Source: Erythrocercus mccallii (lineage: Eukaryota; Chordata; Aves; Passeriformes; Dicruridae). From it: DNA of 64,000 nt. Each line of letters starts with the position of its first letter. The first letter of the stretch is position 1. The stretch spans positions 44,848-108,847 of the forward strand of contig VZRG01002317.1 of NCBI GenBank assembly GCA_013397435.1. The letters are read 5' to 3'. Shown piece after piece: positions 46,139-60,078 of the stretch. Both the position numbers and the translations under genes were made by a program. A model generated the notes under the pieces. It was not told the origin of the DNA, ran no database searches, and saw only the letters and a program-made list of their open reading frames with translations.

Positions 46139-47721
46139 GTTTCTCTATCAAAACATTAGCTAAATATGGTAAAACAATTAGGTTAAAGTGACATAAATTG
46201 ATTATTTATATTTTAAACATGGAAGTAAATGCATTCTCAAAAAAACCTGAGCAGATTTAAAATAATTAGTTTCATTAAAACTCAAATTATTAAAGATAAT
46301 TATAAATTTGTTTTTACCTGATACAAGTAATTTAGCCATCAGTGTCTGCTTGATTCTTTTTTTGTACAGATTTTCATTCCTCCCTGTAGAGAGCTGAGGT
46401 TTTTAATCTCCTTCTCCTTTACCCACTTCTCAGCCTCAACAGTTCTAAGAAGTGCTCTTTACATTCTTGCAGCGATGTCCACTCCATCTTGAAACACTCT
46501 TCACTTTTTCTTGTGTTTAAAAAAAGTTGAATAACCCAATAATCAAATGAATCCTTCCCAAGTATTTTCTCCTGACAAGGACAATGAATTTTCAAATATG
46601 GAAAACAAGAGAAATCTTCCTATATCAATACATATTCACCATTTTTATATTGGAATGAAAGAGAAAATTTCCTCTCAAGATCAATGATTCATCAAGTAAA
46701 AATAATTTTTATCTTTGGAAAGATGAAAGCTGTCTCTCTTTCTTGTATACTGAAACGCTTCCTTAAAAATATTAGGGTGCTCATTGTTAGGTATTGTGTA
46801 GTTTGATCAGATTTTGAAAACATAAAGATGTAGAAAATCAAATACAACAATGTACTGCATTAATACAAAGACTTTCATCACGAACAAGAGGTACTAACAA
46901 TCTTGCAGGCTTGCCTACTTTGATCCAAATTATGTGAACACTTAGCCATAGATTGATTTTTAACCACAAGAAAGTGAGATGAATTACAAAGCACCCATAA
47001 ACCCCCTCCTGAGCATTAGAAAAGGAAATGATGTTCTGCAGCTCAGTGCCCAAAAGGCATAACACAGCAAATGAACCAGGTGTGACAGTTGATATTCCCT
47101 CCTGAGACCTAACCAACACATGTGCAACACTTGAAACCTACACTTGAAAATAAAAATGTGAAGTTGATGAGAGTTTAATGAAAACAATACCTAACTTTAA
47201 TTAGTTACAGTGGAAGCTCACTAATTTTCACTTGGCTAACTCCCAAACTCCAAAATGTTAAAGGAAATGCTATCTCTCTCCCTTCATCTCAACAAAGATT
47301 TCAAAAACAGAGAGCCATACGAGCATTGGTTCAAAAAGAAATTATTAGCTTTCTGAAAAATACAGCATTAGACTAAAGAGCATTTTTAGCTTGGAGAGCA
47401 AACTCCTTGAGATAACTGGAAATAGCTCATACTAGATTTTTAGTTTTGGTGCATTAGAACTGGACTAATCTTTTTAATTGGTTACATCACCTTCCTAATG
47501 TGTCTGTCTGGTTTCATTTTTAATCAAGGAATACTTTATACAAATCAGAAGCAGTGTCCAGGCCTCTTCTTTTCATAAAACAATATTGAAAAGAAAACAT
47601 GGGATCTAAATTAAACTGTTGTCTAGTTCATACAGCAGGACTAAGTAGGTACTAAACAGGCAGTTTGCTCAGATGAAAAGCTGGCTCAAGTGGCTTTATA
47701 CTGAGAGAGTAATCCCTAATG

Positions 47722-47860
47722 TAATCTAGAGGTAATTTTAAATATGTATATGTTAAAGAAACAAAGAAATAAAGAAAATAAAATCTGTAAGTATAATCTA
47801 GATGTAATTATAAACATGCATAAATTAATAAAGAAAGAAACAAAATAAAACAAAACCCGA
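47722..47860. repeat. diverged tandem duplication, period about 72 bp
   Basis: TAATCTAGAGGTAATTTTAA at 47722 recurs as TAATCTAGATGTAATTATAA at 47794, each followed by an ATG(T/C)ATA-like word and an A-rich AAAGAAA tail. Two units, no third copy seen. Confidence 0.75.
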
Positions 47861-49055
47861 CAATGGTGGCATTTTTATAACATATCTTATGGACCATACT
47901 TCTACCTTAAGAACTGTGCTTCTATTACTCACTAGTCCTTTTAAAAATAAAGCCAAAAATATCTTCCATTGGAACAAAAGATCTTTTAAAAAGTTTCACT
48001 AACAATGACAGAGAAAATCCAGGACAGAAGATTTGCCTAATCATCGATCTTCTTCTGAAAATGAAATCAACGGCTCTGCATGAATCACTTAGTTTAATTG
48101 CCACAAAGGATTTCACTTTTTCTGTATTTTTATGTAAGATACTGTCTTCAGTTTTATGAAATTACTTGTTCACTTAGGGTAACATATTGGAATAATCTAT
48201 GGTTTTTTTGTCTTTTTTATAAGAATTAGTCTTCAATGTGCAGGAGGTTGATAGCTCATGTAATTTATGCAGCACTTAAATTTTCTTTCTATTTTCCTTC
48301 TTTTCCTCCTTCAAATAGATTCAAGACTGCTTTCCTTGCACTATCTGCATAGTTAAAGACATTTACTTTTACTCTGAAGTTGTAAACTATATTCAGTGCT
48401 TAGTCATATTCTTTATGGGAATTTCACAATGGTCTTTTTTTAAAAATTGGAACAATCAGACACATCCATCTTAGACCACGTTTTCTAATTAAAGTTTTTA
48501 TGTTTATGGCTTATCCTGAAAATCCTTCTTAATGCAGAAGGTCTTTACTGAAGCTTCCCATTAATTTCAAATACATGGAATGGTGATGTATACTATAAAG
48601 GATAATACAGATATCTGCCTATCAGGATATCTTTCTGTGCCTATTTTTAATATTTATTATTTACCCTAAGCTTTGTGATGTGTGGTTACTTCTTCTGACA
48701 GTTTCACACAGTTGCAAGGGTTAGCAGTCTAAAAACTTGCTGCTCTGAGCAGGTTTTGTATGGCATTCCACAGAGAATGAGACAACAGTCCCCTACACGG
48801 ATTCCTTATGAGAATGCCATCTTTACTTCCTCTATCTGAATCCTCATACTGTGATTGCTTTCTTTCCTTGCTAGCACTTAATACAAGATAGACAATAATT
48901 GCCAATTTAGATTATTTTCTCTTATTTCTAATGTGGCAAAGTAAGCCACTGATAAAGCAAAAACATTTTCTGTTTTGTTTTGAAGACAAATATAACACCT
49001 CACTTAGTGGAATCTCAACTGGCTAACAGATTCTTTGGCAAACATTTTTAGAAGG

Positions 49056-49073
49056 TTGTAGCTATAGCTACAA
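49056..49073. repeat. perfect 18-bp palindrome
   Basis: TTGTAGCTATAGCTACAA equals its own reverse complement, with no loop. In 64 kb fewer than one such site is expected by chance. Confidence 0.75.
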
Positions 49074-52058
49074 TTGCCTGATGTTCACAATACTTAAAAT
49101 CTGCATTCTTCCATTTTGCTGTAGGCAATCAGATAGCTAGGGAGACTCCAATGCTTTTAGTATTGAAAAATAACTTTCTAAGAGGAAAAATGTTTTAATT
49201 TAGCACAGAATGCTGCAAAAGAGTAAAATGTCTCTATGTTTCTGCCTCCTAAGATAGACCAAGCTTGCTGATGAATAAGTGTATCTGAAATAGTCCTCCT
49301 ATTATAGCAGTTACTTTTAACAAAGAGTAGAATCCAGTGCTCAGAGGTGAAGAATGAATATACTCCAAGGTGCTCTGTAGTTGTTTCAGTTTGCATTTCT
49401 TCTTAATTAGAAGTGTTTGAATGCTTTAAGATGTCCCAGTGAATTCATCATTGAGACATAATTTATAGGAAGTTCACCAGGAGATTTTATAAGCAAATGA
49501 AATATCATCAAAGACAATTTTCTTTTCTAGTTGATCAAAGATAATGAAAAGACTGTCTGTTTTGTTGTCTTAATTTCTTTAGTACGAAGAACCTGATTAT
49601 ATATTTCAAGATGTAAATCAGTTTTTTGTAAGTAGTTGTCTCAATTTACAAGTGAAAATTTAGTTTATTTTTTTCCTTACATAATTTATCTTTAATATCT
49701 TTGATATACCTTAAAGCTTTTTTGGTTTACCTGAGGCTTATGTTAAATAATTTGCATTGCATTAATAAAGAGGTGTTATTAGTGTTTGTTACTTTTCTTA
49801 TGTTTTCTTATTCTGTCCTGTGTGCCCATTTGTTAGTGTTTGCTTCTCTTCTTAGTTTGGCATCACAGTTTACTTTTTATCACCTCTTCCTTTCAACCTA
49901 CCCTATCATCAAATATCTTCTTCTGTCAGCTTGAAAGTAAATGTTATGGTATATTAAGAGGGTAGGCTCAAACCAGGTTCCTGTCCTACAGATTTTTTTT
50001 ACTCTAAACATAAACTTTACAATATGCATTTATTTTTTAAAGATGAATTTAAGTACTAAATGCAAACTTTCTGCATTTTAGAGATTTTCTTATAAATTCA
50101 GGTCTGATTCCAGGCCCAAATATTGTTAACCTAGCATTACTTGAAGTTTAACATTAGGGTTTCTCACACGTTGACTTCTTGACAGATTTTTTTTCTTATA
50201 AACAATGTCATTTTTTTTCAAGCTGGAGTTTCATTTGCACTATTTCGAATTTTCTTGATGTATTATAACAAAGTGCTCATTAAAAAGTACACTTTCCAGA
50301 ACTGTTAATTAAAAGGGCTTGCTGGGATAAATAAACCCATATGTTGTTGATTAACCACCTTTTAGGGGTCAACAGTTGGAATCTCCTGCTGTGCTTATGT
50401 TAATTGTTGTCCAAAATTTTACCAGGAACTGCTTTGCCCATATGGCACTTGCTGAAAATGTAAGGCCTATAGAGAGAATGAACAAAACCCAGAGAAAAAA
50501 GATACCTCAGGCTGTGCTGTATGTGTGGCAACTTCAAGGTGGCACTCAACCTGCTCTGTATCTTACCTTATGTAAAACAGAGAAAAATTTAAAAAGCAAT
50601 AGAGAGTTTATGTGGGTGTATGTGTGTATTCATCATTAACATGTCTATGAGTATCTGCCACTATTTATAGAGTATCTTGCATGTAAGGAAATATAAATGT
50701 ATATTTTCCAAATAATGAAAAGTATAAGGAGACTGCAATATGTTTTAAAGCCCAAAATGACATGACAAAGAACTCATATGGTTGACTTTGAACACGTTGT
50801 TTTTCAGCTGAAGAGAATGCGCTTTTCTTGATAATACCCAATATATACTGACATTTCTTTTTGTTAGTTAATTACCCCCTGAAGATCTCTGTCTTCACGC
50901 ATGGTGAGTCCCAGAAGTGTCTATAAGACGGGAAGATTTGCCCTTTGATTCTCCTTTTTGAAGTTTAAAAACACACTCACTGAGATTTGTTCAATTTTTA
51001 AAAAATTCTTTTTAAATTCTGGACATAAACATTTTTCACTTCCATCTTTGACAATATAAAAGATCTATGAAATTATTTGCAGATGAGTTAAAAAAGCCAA
51101 ACAAGCTCCAGACCTTAAATAAGACCAGAAATTTGGCCTAAGGCTGTTAAAATTCAGCACCTATTGCACCAAATCTCTGCTGAAATTATGAAGCATTGCT
51201 ATCCAAATTTGAGCTTCAAATAGTGATATCAACTGGGTCAACTCACACAAAAAAAGGTTTTATTGCTCATTTCTTTTACTTACTGTGTCTTTTTAAGAGA
51301 GAAAATCAATCACTATTGAGAAAGCATCAAACTTTAAAAATCCCCAACTTTTGCTCCAAGAAAACCAGAGAATAATTGAGGATTTGATTAATTTAGTTTA
51401 GTTTGTCAGTTCAGAAGGAGGCTGGGAGTGACATATCTAAATATGTGGATCAAAGTACTTACCAATGTAGGTGAAGAAAACCACTGTTTTCAGCATGATA
51501 TTTACTGCCCAAAAGTTTCCACAAGGTGAACAGCTGACAGCTGGATCTGATTGAAGATCTGTCTCTGCATACAATTCTGTCCATCAAAGAATGAGAAAAT
51601 CCTCTGATAAGTCTCCTGCAGTAAAAGTGGACGAATTAACACCCTTTTGTTTCACAGACAACCAAATGATGCTAAATATATGGCTGCCTCCATTCACACT
51701 GTAATGGCTGTGTCCTCAGCTCAAGAAAAGCTAGAGAAGGTGGTGGACTCGATAATGATCACACAAAGTGCTTGACAAGGTTTAATGCTCTGTGACACCA
51801 CAATCTCACAGAAGCAAGCCACTTACTCCTGGCCCAGTCTGTGTTCATATTTCACATTGTCTGGCAAAACAGCTTTGTCTGGAGAGAAAAGTAATGAGAT
51901 ATTTGGTTTAGGAAAAAATAATTGTGAACTATTTAAACAAAATATTGCATTGATGCAGCTATGCTTTATACAGAGGCAGAGTTATCCTCATTCTCCCCAG
52001 GCTTTTCAGATATTGTTGTACATAGAAGCAATTGTGTATAAATATTTTTCATCACACA

Positions 52059-52080
52059 ACCTCTTCTGGTCAGAAGAGGT
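52059..52080. repeat. inverted repeat with 9-bp arms and 4-base loop
   Basis: ACCTCTTCT (52059-52067) pairs perfectly with AGAAGAGGT (52072-52080) around GGTC. A compact hairpin; function unknown. Confidence 0.7.
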
Positions 52081-55072
52081 CTCATTGGTCAGAAAAACTA
52101 AAAGAGACACTCCAAACCTCAGTCTGCTTTTGCAGACTACTCTCCTTTTCCTCAAGGTTGGTTCTCATCTTTGTTTTATAGACCTGTGATCTTAAGTAGT
52201 ATTTTTAGCTTGTAAAATAGTTGACTTAACTCTCCTCTATGAAGAGCAATTACAAACCACAAACAAGTCTTTCTGGATGAAATGTTCTGAAGCTATTCAA
52301 GCTTGAATCAGTATCAGCAGCGGTACAGTAAAACTATGGAAACAAAGATGGAAATGGATTTCTTGCTTGTTTGCTTGCTTGCCTACTTTCTCCTTTCATG
52401 CTCTTATCTTATGCCTTGCTTGCAGTACCCCAGCTGTAGAGCTAGTTTCTTGGCATTTCATAGTATTTCCCCCAGTATACATTTCCTGGTTATTGTCAGG
52501 GAGCAGCCAGTGGTTTGTTATCCCACACAGGTCCAGGGCTGGGGTAATAAGATGTTCCTTGGTCAGAGAAGATGAAAAGGCAAGTCAAGTCCAAGGTCAG
52601 CCTGAGAAGTCCAGTGAGCTAGTCATGGTTGACAGGGATGGAACTGGAGATAGGCACTTACTGAGAGCATCAGTGAGGCAGGGAATGTTGGCCTGGGATG
52701 GGCTGAAATGGAGTCCTGGGATATGGACAGAGAGAAGGAAGACACTGAGGAAGGTTGGGCAGCAAGAGGTAAGCATGTTGCTGCTCTCAGGGCTGTGAGA
52801 GGTTATAACCCTTCCTTTTGAGTTTCTTCTTTCACCAAATATAATTCTAATTATCTCAATTTTTTTATTTCACAGAGCAAGCAATCATGCAGGGGTCCCC
52901 TTACTCCCAAATTATTTTCAAATATTTCAATTGTTAGTGTTTTTCTCTAAATGCAGAGCTCCACTTCCTCTTTGTTTATTATAAGTAATAGGAGGACAAC
53001 TAAGAAAATAATTCTGTTAGAACTGCCAGTTTCAGGGTGATTAGAAAACAGTTTAGGTGAAAGGAAAGGAAAAAAAATGGAAATTAATCATGTTTAGAAA
53101 GCAATAGAGAAATGGTTAATTCATATTTCCACTATTTTGTTTTTCTGAGAGATCTCTTAACTATCAAACATATTTTCTAGCAGTCATGATTCCAAAATAT
53201 CCTTTCAGATTTTCTGGAAATAACTTCATCAGATGCTGCCCATATGCCAGTACCATCTCTAGCTTCTTGAAGTAATCGAGGCCAAAGTTTTTTGCAGGAT
53301 ATTCACTAAATTTGTTGAACAGTTCCAAAGGTGAGGCATGATCCTGTTCTCAGCAATGGATGATGATTGCTGAGGGTATGCTTTTCTGTCATTTCTGGTG
53401 TGCTGTCAGGGACCTGATGTGTACCATTGCTGCACTTTTCCAGCTAAAATGGGTTTCTTATGTCCTTGGCTTCTTGGCAAACAAAAACTCAACATAGCAC
53501 AGGATGGATTTATAGCAATAAAATTGAAATTAAATGTTTTACAGTAGCAGTTCCACACTGAAGTAAAATATCTTCTGCAAATTCACTACTGGAAATTCAG
53601 CCAATAAGAAGAACCTAAGAAAACTTGAAAATAAAGTTGGAATTTTTAAAAATACCTTCATTTATGGACAATGAATATGAATGAGACATGTCCAAGAAAT
53701 AAAAAAATAAAACAATCAACAGCTCAAATTTACTTTTTCCTTTCCAAAATCTTAGAATATTCTTCTTAAAATTCAGGAATTCTGCATGTAGATTTTGACC
53801 AAACTCATGTTTGGTTTTTTTTGTGATTTTTTTAAATGTCAGCTGGCTTGGTGATTTTGAAACTAGAACTGCTGCTCTGCGTTTCTTGTGTAAGAAAGGT
53901 ACTCCCCTGAAATAATTTGTCTTAATGAAGTGTGATTTCTCTATGGCACGAGGAAGAGTATTATTAAAGTGTTGGATTTAAGTGTATAGGTACTGGATTT
54001 GGAATGAAGGTTTTGAGATATTGTTATGAATGAAAACACTGATGTTTTTGAGTAGATTCTCAGCTGGTGCTGTTTCTCAGTGTAGTTGCTCTGATTTGTG
54101 CCTTGCAAGGATTGACTTACACTCTTTTCATTTGTACTAAAGTTGTCTTCTTTTGTATCGTTCATTAAAAAAATATTTAAAACCTGGAAGAAAAGTGTAT
54201 TTATAAATAAGGAAATTTGCAGATAATGCCTTGCTTAATTTAGTAAATATGCACACTCACATACTGAAGCTGTTGATGTTAATAGGTGCACTGTCTAATG
54301 CTCAGAAATCTTTAAAATTTCAGAGCCATCTAGCCTTAGCTTAGGTAGTTCTGTATGAGAGAATATAACAAGCCAGAGTGACTGTGATGAGTATTCTCTA
54401 CAGCTTAATACCCTGCTGATCACTTATAAATATTCTACCAAAGTATGTTATTAGATTTAAATTTCTTTATCATTTTTTTTTTGGTTTCTATTAGAAATAC
54501 CTGCCTGAAGCATTTGGAGATGTCATTTTGCATAATGAAAGAGGGCTAACAGGAATGCAAATCTCCAGCAAATATTTTTCTTTCTTTTAGGGGCAAATTC
54601 TCATGAGATTTTCCCAAATTAAATTCTACTTCTTTGGTAGTTTGGTTCTATATTTCTATATGCTTTTGCTCACCTCATTTTGAATGTCAAATTCAATCTT
54701 GATCCAGAAAATTTAATTTAAATTTTAAAAAAAAGTGAATTAAAATAGTAACTTGAAGTGGTTGTAAGTACTTGCAGAAGAATCGAAATAAAGGATATAG
54801 AATCTTCATATTTCACGTTACTCATCCTATAATATCAAACTGGAGAGTTTATCCAAAGTTCTTACTGCTACACTGCTGACAAGGATCTAACTATAAGAAA
54901 CAGAAATATTTCTTTTTGACATAGTACAAATACAGTGCAACTGAATACAAGAACTATATTTCTTAGGTAACTAATAGGGACAATCATAACATAAAATCCC
55001 AGTTCTTCCTTGGCAACTATGCATGCTTAAAACCTTAGTGACCCCACTCACTACTCAGCATTACCTTTAGAA

Positions 55073-55108
55073 ACTAAAGAAGTGCTTCCACTTAAGTGCT
55101 TCTTTAGT
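55073..55108. repeat. nested inverted repeat
   Basis: ACTAAAGAAG (55073-55082) and CTTCTTTAGT (55099-55108) form a 10-bp perfect stem. The 16-base interior contains the palindrome CACTTAAGTG (55089-55098). AAGTGCTT is also directly repeated at 55080 and 55094. Confidence 0.7.
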
Positions 55109-57758
55109 GTTTGCAAAACTAATTTGAGGAGATGTGCAGTCATCTTCCCATGACTAAGTTACCATTAAAAGAAATTGAAAACTTTAAGTAAAAGGAAAAG
55201 ATAGGTCAGATATACATAAGTGTAAATAATCTGTTTCAAACCCTTGCTAAATCAAGAAAGGATGTTTCATGAACATTTCAAAGATTTCAATGTTATCGGT
55301 ACTTAACCCCCAAATGCACATCCTTGCTTCTTGAACACAGATGCAAATGACTACTTTAGTTTTAGTGCTGTACGCTGATTATCTTTCATGTCAGGAAGAT
55401 GATTGCAGAGAGCGATCCATTTAAACATTATTCCACTTGTATTTGAATAAATAAAATAGCTTTATCTTTCAATTTTTGGCATGTCTGTCTTCATTCTTAC
55501 ACTTTTTTGATGAGTCTTTTTCCAGTTCTCCCTGGTCTCTTGGCAAACTTATATTGCCTTTCTTCAGCTGATTTTCTTGCACTGTTTCTGGAGCATTTCT
55601 ACATTTCTTCCACTGCTTTAAATGCAATCTCTAGCTAGCTGAATGTTTTTATCTCGGTATTCCAATCTGATTGTACATCTGAGGACTAGCAAGTACTTAT
55701 GTCTCTCAGGGCTTCTAATTACAGCAGAATTTGCATGGAGGTATAGAACATTGTTCTAAAACTGCCTGGAGATAAATTCTAGGTCATTCATTCCCCAAGT
55801 GGTTTTAACTAAAGTATTCCATTAAAAAAAGATTTGTTTTTTTAACCAATATTTCATATCATTAATTTACGTTACCTAATTATTTTCACTATTACCTTTC
55901 CCTATCAATACATACCTTTCTATTCCTCTGTTTTAGTTATATTTGACTTTGTCTGTCCAACTCTGTCTCCATTTCCTGTAACATTAGATCTGCTTTCTGC
56001 ATTTTGTTTATCCCCTCTTTAATTCTCCTGCAATCTACATTCAATGAGAGAGGATAACTGAGACAATTAAAGAATAAATAGCAACAGAAAGCTAATTTAT
56101 GGAATTAAAATACAGTTAACTGAATGTTACCAAAAACATACAAAATTCATCCAATTTTTCTGAACACATGCACATTACTGTGTCTTGTCAAACCTGATAA
56201 CCTCCTATTCCAATTTCTGTGCCATAGAAAACCATGACCACTAGGTTTTTGACAACAGCTGTCATCTGCACTGTAGGCACAGATGTTCGTCTCAGCCCAT
56301 AAATTCAATTACATCCCCTGTCTATGACTCTTGTGTGTTGGTCTAGAGCTGGGCAACCACCACCTTCCTTCCTCAGGAGGGATGTGTGAAGGCTGTGCTT
56401 GGCAGGAAACAGGGTATTCCAGTGGGTAAAGTAGGCACAGAAAGAGTTTGTGAGCTTTGACCTTCACACAGAAGTATTTATTAAGACCTCTCTTTTTATT
56501 ATGTGGAATATTTTGCCTTCAATATGTAGTGGAAAATATTTGGTTTTTTTTAAATTCAATTTCAAGTAATTTGCAACTGATCACAAATAAGGCGGCTACT
56601 TTACCTATTGTCCTTTCATTAAGAAAAAAAAAGACTTTTAAAGAGGTTTATGTAAGAAAACATCCAATAAGCTTGTCTACTGCTATTAGATTAATGTGTG
56701 AGACTGTTTTCCTTAAGCATATGAATCAAATTGGTCTCTCACAGACATCATGAAAACTTTTCATTGATATTTTTATTTACTAATTTTTATATATGCTCCT
56801 TTCTCTTTAATAAGGTGAGAGATTATGATGTTGTTTATTCCTTTCTCATTTCTAATATGTTTTCCTAATTAGAAAATAACAATATAATTTACTATCATTT
56901 TAATTATTGCTAATTTCATCTTTGCACCCAAGTAATTTTTGAAATGCCTTGTTTTAGCAATCGCTGTGAAATTACTCCCATAAAATCATATTCTTTGGTT
57001 TTTTAAGTAGCTATAACCTCTGAGGCTGATATTCCTGTATAGCATTTGATTGTACTGTTAGAAAACATCAGTGTCTGTTTTCATTCTGACAGTGGCTGAA
57101 AGATCTTGCTTCACTCTTTCTGGGTGTTTAGACATGCTGATAAATATTAGTCAACAGCTATGTGCATTGCACTAACTCAGGAGCAGAAGGAAAACTTTTC
57201 TAACAAAATTGCTGTGATTTCCATCCAGTACACAAGTGTCTTCTCTTCCACAGAAACATCCACTAACATGTCATTGTCAGTATCTCATCCTCCTCAGCAG
57301 TCAAAACATGCTTTGGAAATAAGTGCCACCTACCCTTAACATACTCCAGTGTAACATGCAAACAGACACACTATTTGTTGTACTCCTCCCATGCTGGGTG
57401 ATTCCATCTGAAACATAGGTAGATAGCTCTCTTTCTCTTGTAATTTCATAGTGTGTTGCTGTGAAAGCAAAATCAATTTTAGTATCAGGGGATATTTTAA
57501 GTGGGATTTTTTCTTATGTTTTTCCTACTCTGAGTCTGCTGCAGATTCTTCAGTTGCCATGGTGAGCAAGGGTGTAGGCAGTTCTTCTATCAGAGAAAAA
57601 AAATCATTAAATGAATGCTAATATGAGGGGAAACTGGCAATACTTGTTTTATAACCCAGTCTGGTTCATAAATAAAGAGCTTTCCACCTCAGGCTTTCAT
57701 GGGGCAACACAGGAAAATGTCATAAAATTAGGCACTCATCTTGAAATAAATTCCTAGG

Positions 57759-57786
57759 TTGTTTTGTTTTGTTTTGGTTTGGTTTT
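57759..57786. repeat. (GTTTT)n short array
   Basis: GTTTT units followed by GGTTT variants, about 28 bases; simple sequence. Confidence 0.85.
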
Positions 57787-58060
57787 TTGCAACCAAAAAG
57801 ACCATGCAGCAGAGAATAATCGGGTGAACAGGTAGGTGAAAGACTGGCACTGCATTCAGGTCTCTTTGGCAATCCAGCTTCGCGTCTCCCTTGCTGAGAA
57901 GCTCAGTCAACAATATTTTTATTAGAAAAACACTAATTTTAATTTGATGCCAGTGTGTACTAGAGCCTCATAAATGCTAGAACCTCATAAATAGAGTTAA
58001 CCAGAAAACACATAAAATTTTACACATGCTTACACTTTTTAATTTTAAAGTTTCTGTTTA

Positions 58061-58585
58061 TCATAGAATTATAGAATCATAGAACGGCCTAGGTCAGAAG
58101 GAATCTTAAAGATCATCTAGTTCCAACACCCCTGATGATGTGGGCAGGAACATCTTCCGTTAGACCTGGTTGCTCAGAAACCCATGCAATCTGGCCTTAA
58201 ACACTTCCAGGGATGCAAAATCCACAACTTTTCTGGGCAAGCAGTTCCAGTGCCTCATTACTCTCACAGTAAAGAATTTCTTCCTAATATCTATCTAAAC
58301 CTACAGTCTTTCAGGTTGAAGCCATTTCCTTTGTCCTCTCACTACAAGTCCTTGTAAATAGTCTCCCTCCATCTTTTTTTATAGGCTCCCTGAAAGATGA
58401 AAAATAGGTCATCCCAAAGACTTCTATTCTTCAGGATGAACAATTCCAGTTCTCCTAGCTTTTCCTCACAGAAGACGTATTCTATCCCTCTAACTGGGTT
58501 TTGGTGATCCTCCTCTGGACTTGGTCCAACAAGTCATTGTCACTCCTGTGCTGGGGATCCCACAGCTGGATGCAGTACTTTCCAT
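58061..58585 (-). mobile_element. CR1 LINE 3' fragment, minus strand, about 525 bp
   Basis: On the plus strand it opens with the CR1 terminal repeat in reverse (TCATAGAATTATAGAATCAT at 58061) and continues with AGATCATCTAGTTCCAAC, TTCCAGGGATGC, AAGAATTTCTTCCTAATATC and CAGTTCTCCTAGCTTTTCC. It covers the CR1 3' UTR and the last part of ORF2, with its 5' truncation near GCAGTACTTTCCA. It is one of the better preserved CR1 pieces here but still carries many changes. Confidence 0.92.
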
Positions 58586-60078
58586 CCTTCAAAATACATC
58601 ACCATTCAAAATATAACAAGTTTCCATGAATTACCTAAATTTCTTCATATCCATGTGAAATACTATTTTCTTTTCTATTTTCTTCTTTCAATTAGGACTT
58701 TATTTCCTCTACCTTTTCTTAACTTTGTTTTTCTTTCTAAATTTTTAAAACAGATGTGGAAGTAGAAAACTACTAAAGAAAATACTAATTTCTTTGAAGA
58801 AAACATGATTTTGGGAACTTAAAACTTTTTCGCAAGACATTTTTTCTTCCCCTCTTGCAGTCTTCTCTCTAGGAATACAGTACCTGATAAAAAGTACATG
58901 TTGTTGACTTTTAAAGAGTGAATGTGTTACATAATTTATTTATAGATACAAGGGTTATTCTGAGGCATAATTAACATCTATAAGGTATCTCAACAGCTTG
59001 TGCTATACTAAAGCCTAGCATTACTGTCATTGACTTGGAGTCCCTAAAGAGCTTTCAGAAGCTAGTCAATATCTTAGCTTAAATTTAGACATGGAGATCC
59101 TGTGGATTAGTTATAATAAATCAATATCTCATTGGAGGAACAGCAGTATGTTCCCTCCCAACATATTAGTTATGTGCTTTATAGTGGAAAATTACTCTCT
59201 TTAGAGCTGGATAAAATTTTGCTGTTATGGAAGCTTGTGAAAAGAGAATTTTAAGTTCTGCTTCTGTAAAATATCCATAATTTTTTTTTCTGCAGTTGGA
59301 AGTCCCAAGTCTTCACTTAAGACCTGCTGATAAATTATCAGTAACAGCCAAAAAAGTGATTTACAGTATGTTTCCAATGAGAATTGCTTTATATTTATAT
59401 AGGATAAAATGTGGTGGAATTAATTTTTAAATTTTCTGTAATAGAAAATCTTTTACTAGAAATAACAACTTTTATTTGCTCAGCTTTAAGCTTCTTGATA
59501 GCTAAAAGTATGAAGATAACTTTTCAAGGAAATAAAATAAATTGGTTTCTTTTTGTGTGTTTATGTATGAGATTAAAGGATAGTCAAGCACAGCAGTTCC
59601 TAGGCAAATCTAACCTAGGACTCACATAGTCTTAAGCTAAGGAATTTTTATGTCTTCTTGCCAGGGACAGGGAAATGAGCCACAGAAGACCATGAGGACA
59701 CCTTTTGCATGCAAAACTTCTTTAAATCTGACGCTGAGACATAACAATTGCTTGTTGCAGTTATCCAAATAAATCCCTTTACAACTCAACATAGTATGAA
59801 CAATGCTTTAGGCAAGGTGTAGATGGACTGAAAATAAATATTTTATTCTTTCCTAAGTTTTAAAATACATTTCCTAGAAGTTTCTTTCATATGCTTAGAG
59901 ATGATCAAGTTCACTTGACAGATATATCCCATCACAGCTTAACGGAACCATTCAGCTGCTAAACACTAAGAATATTCCAGTTTATTTGTTAATAATGATT
60001 AAATCTTGAATTCTTAAAAAAAAATAAATAACCCAAAGAACTTCTCATTAACTGGAATAATATCTACACTTAAAGATG
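58586..60078. other. unique AT-rich intergenic sequence
   Basis: No gene or transposon recognised; short open frames only (72 codons at 59411-59629). A/T-rich throughout. Confidence 0.55.

Larger units (their letters stand above)
46139..58060. other. unique AT-rich intergenic sequence, about 11.9 kb
   Basis: No host gene, RNA gene or clear transposon recognised. Small items: a diverged 72-bp tandem duplication (47722-47860); an 18-bp perfect palindrome (49056-49073); a 9-bp-stem hairpin (52059-52080); a TTGC/CTTG mini-array (52362-52385); nested inverted repeats (55073-55108); and a GTTTT array (57759-57786). The two longest frames here, 51785-52189 (134 codons) and 52367-52798 (143 codons), lack recognisable domains; the region around 52480-52790 is GC-richer and could hide an old retroelement piece. 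Confidence 0.5.

Noticed and set aside
51785..52189. 134-codon plus-strand open frame
   Set aside because: No recognisable domain, composition typical of AT-rich chance frames, no splice or promoter context seen; the length is not exceptional for six frames over 64 kb.
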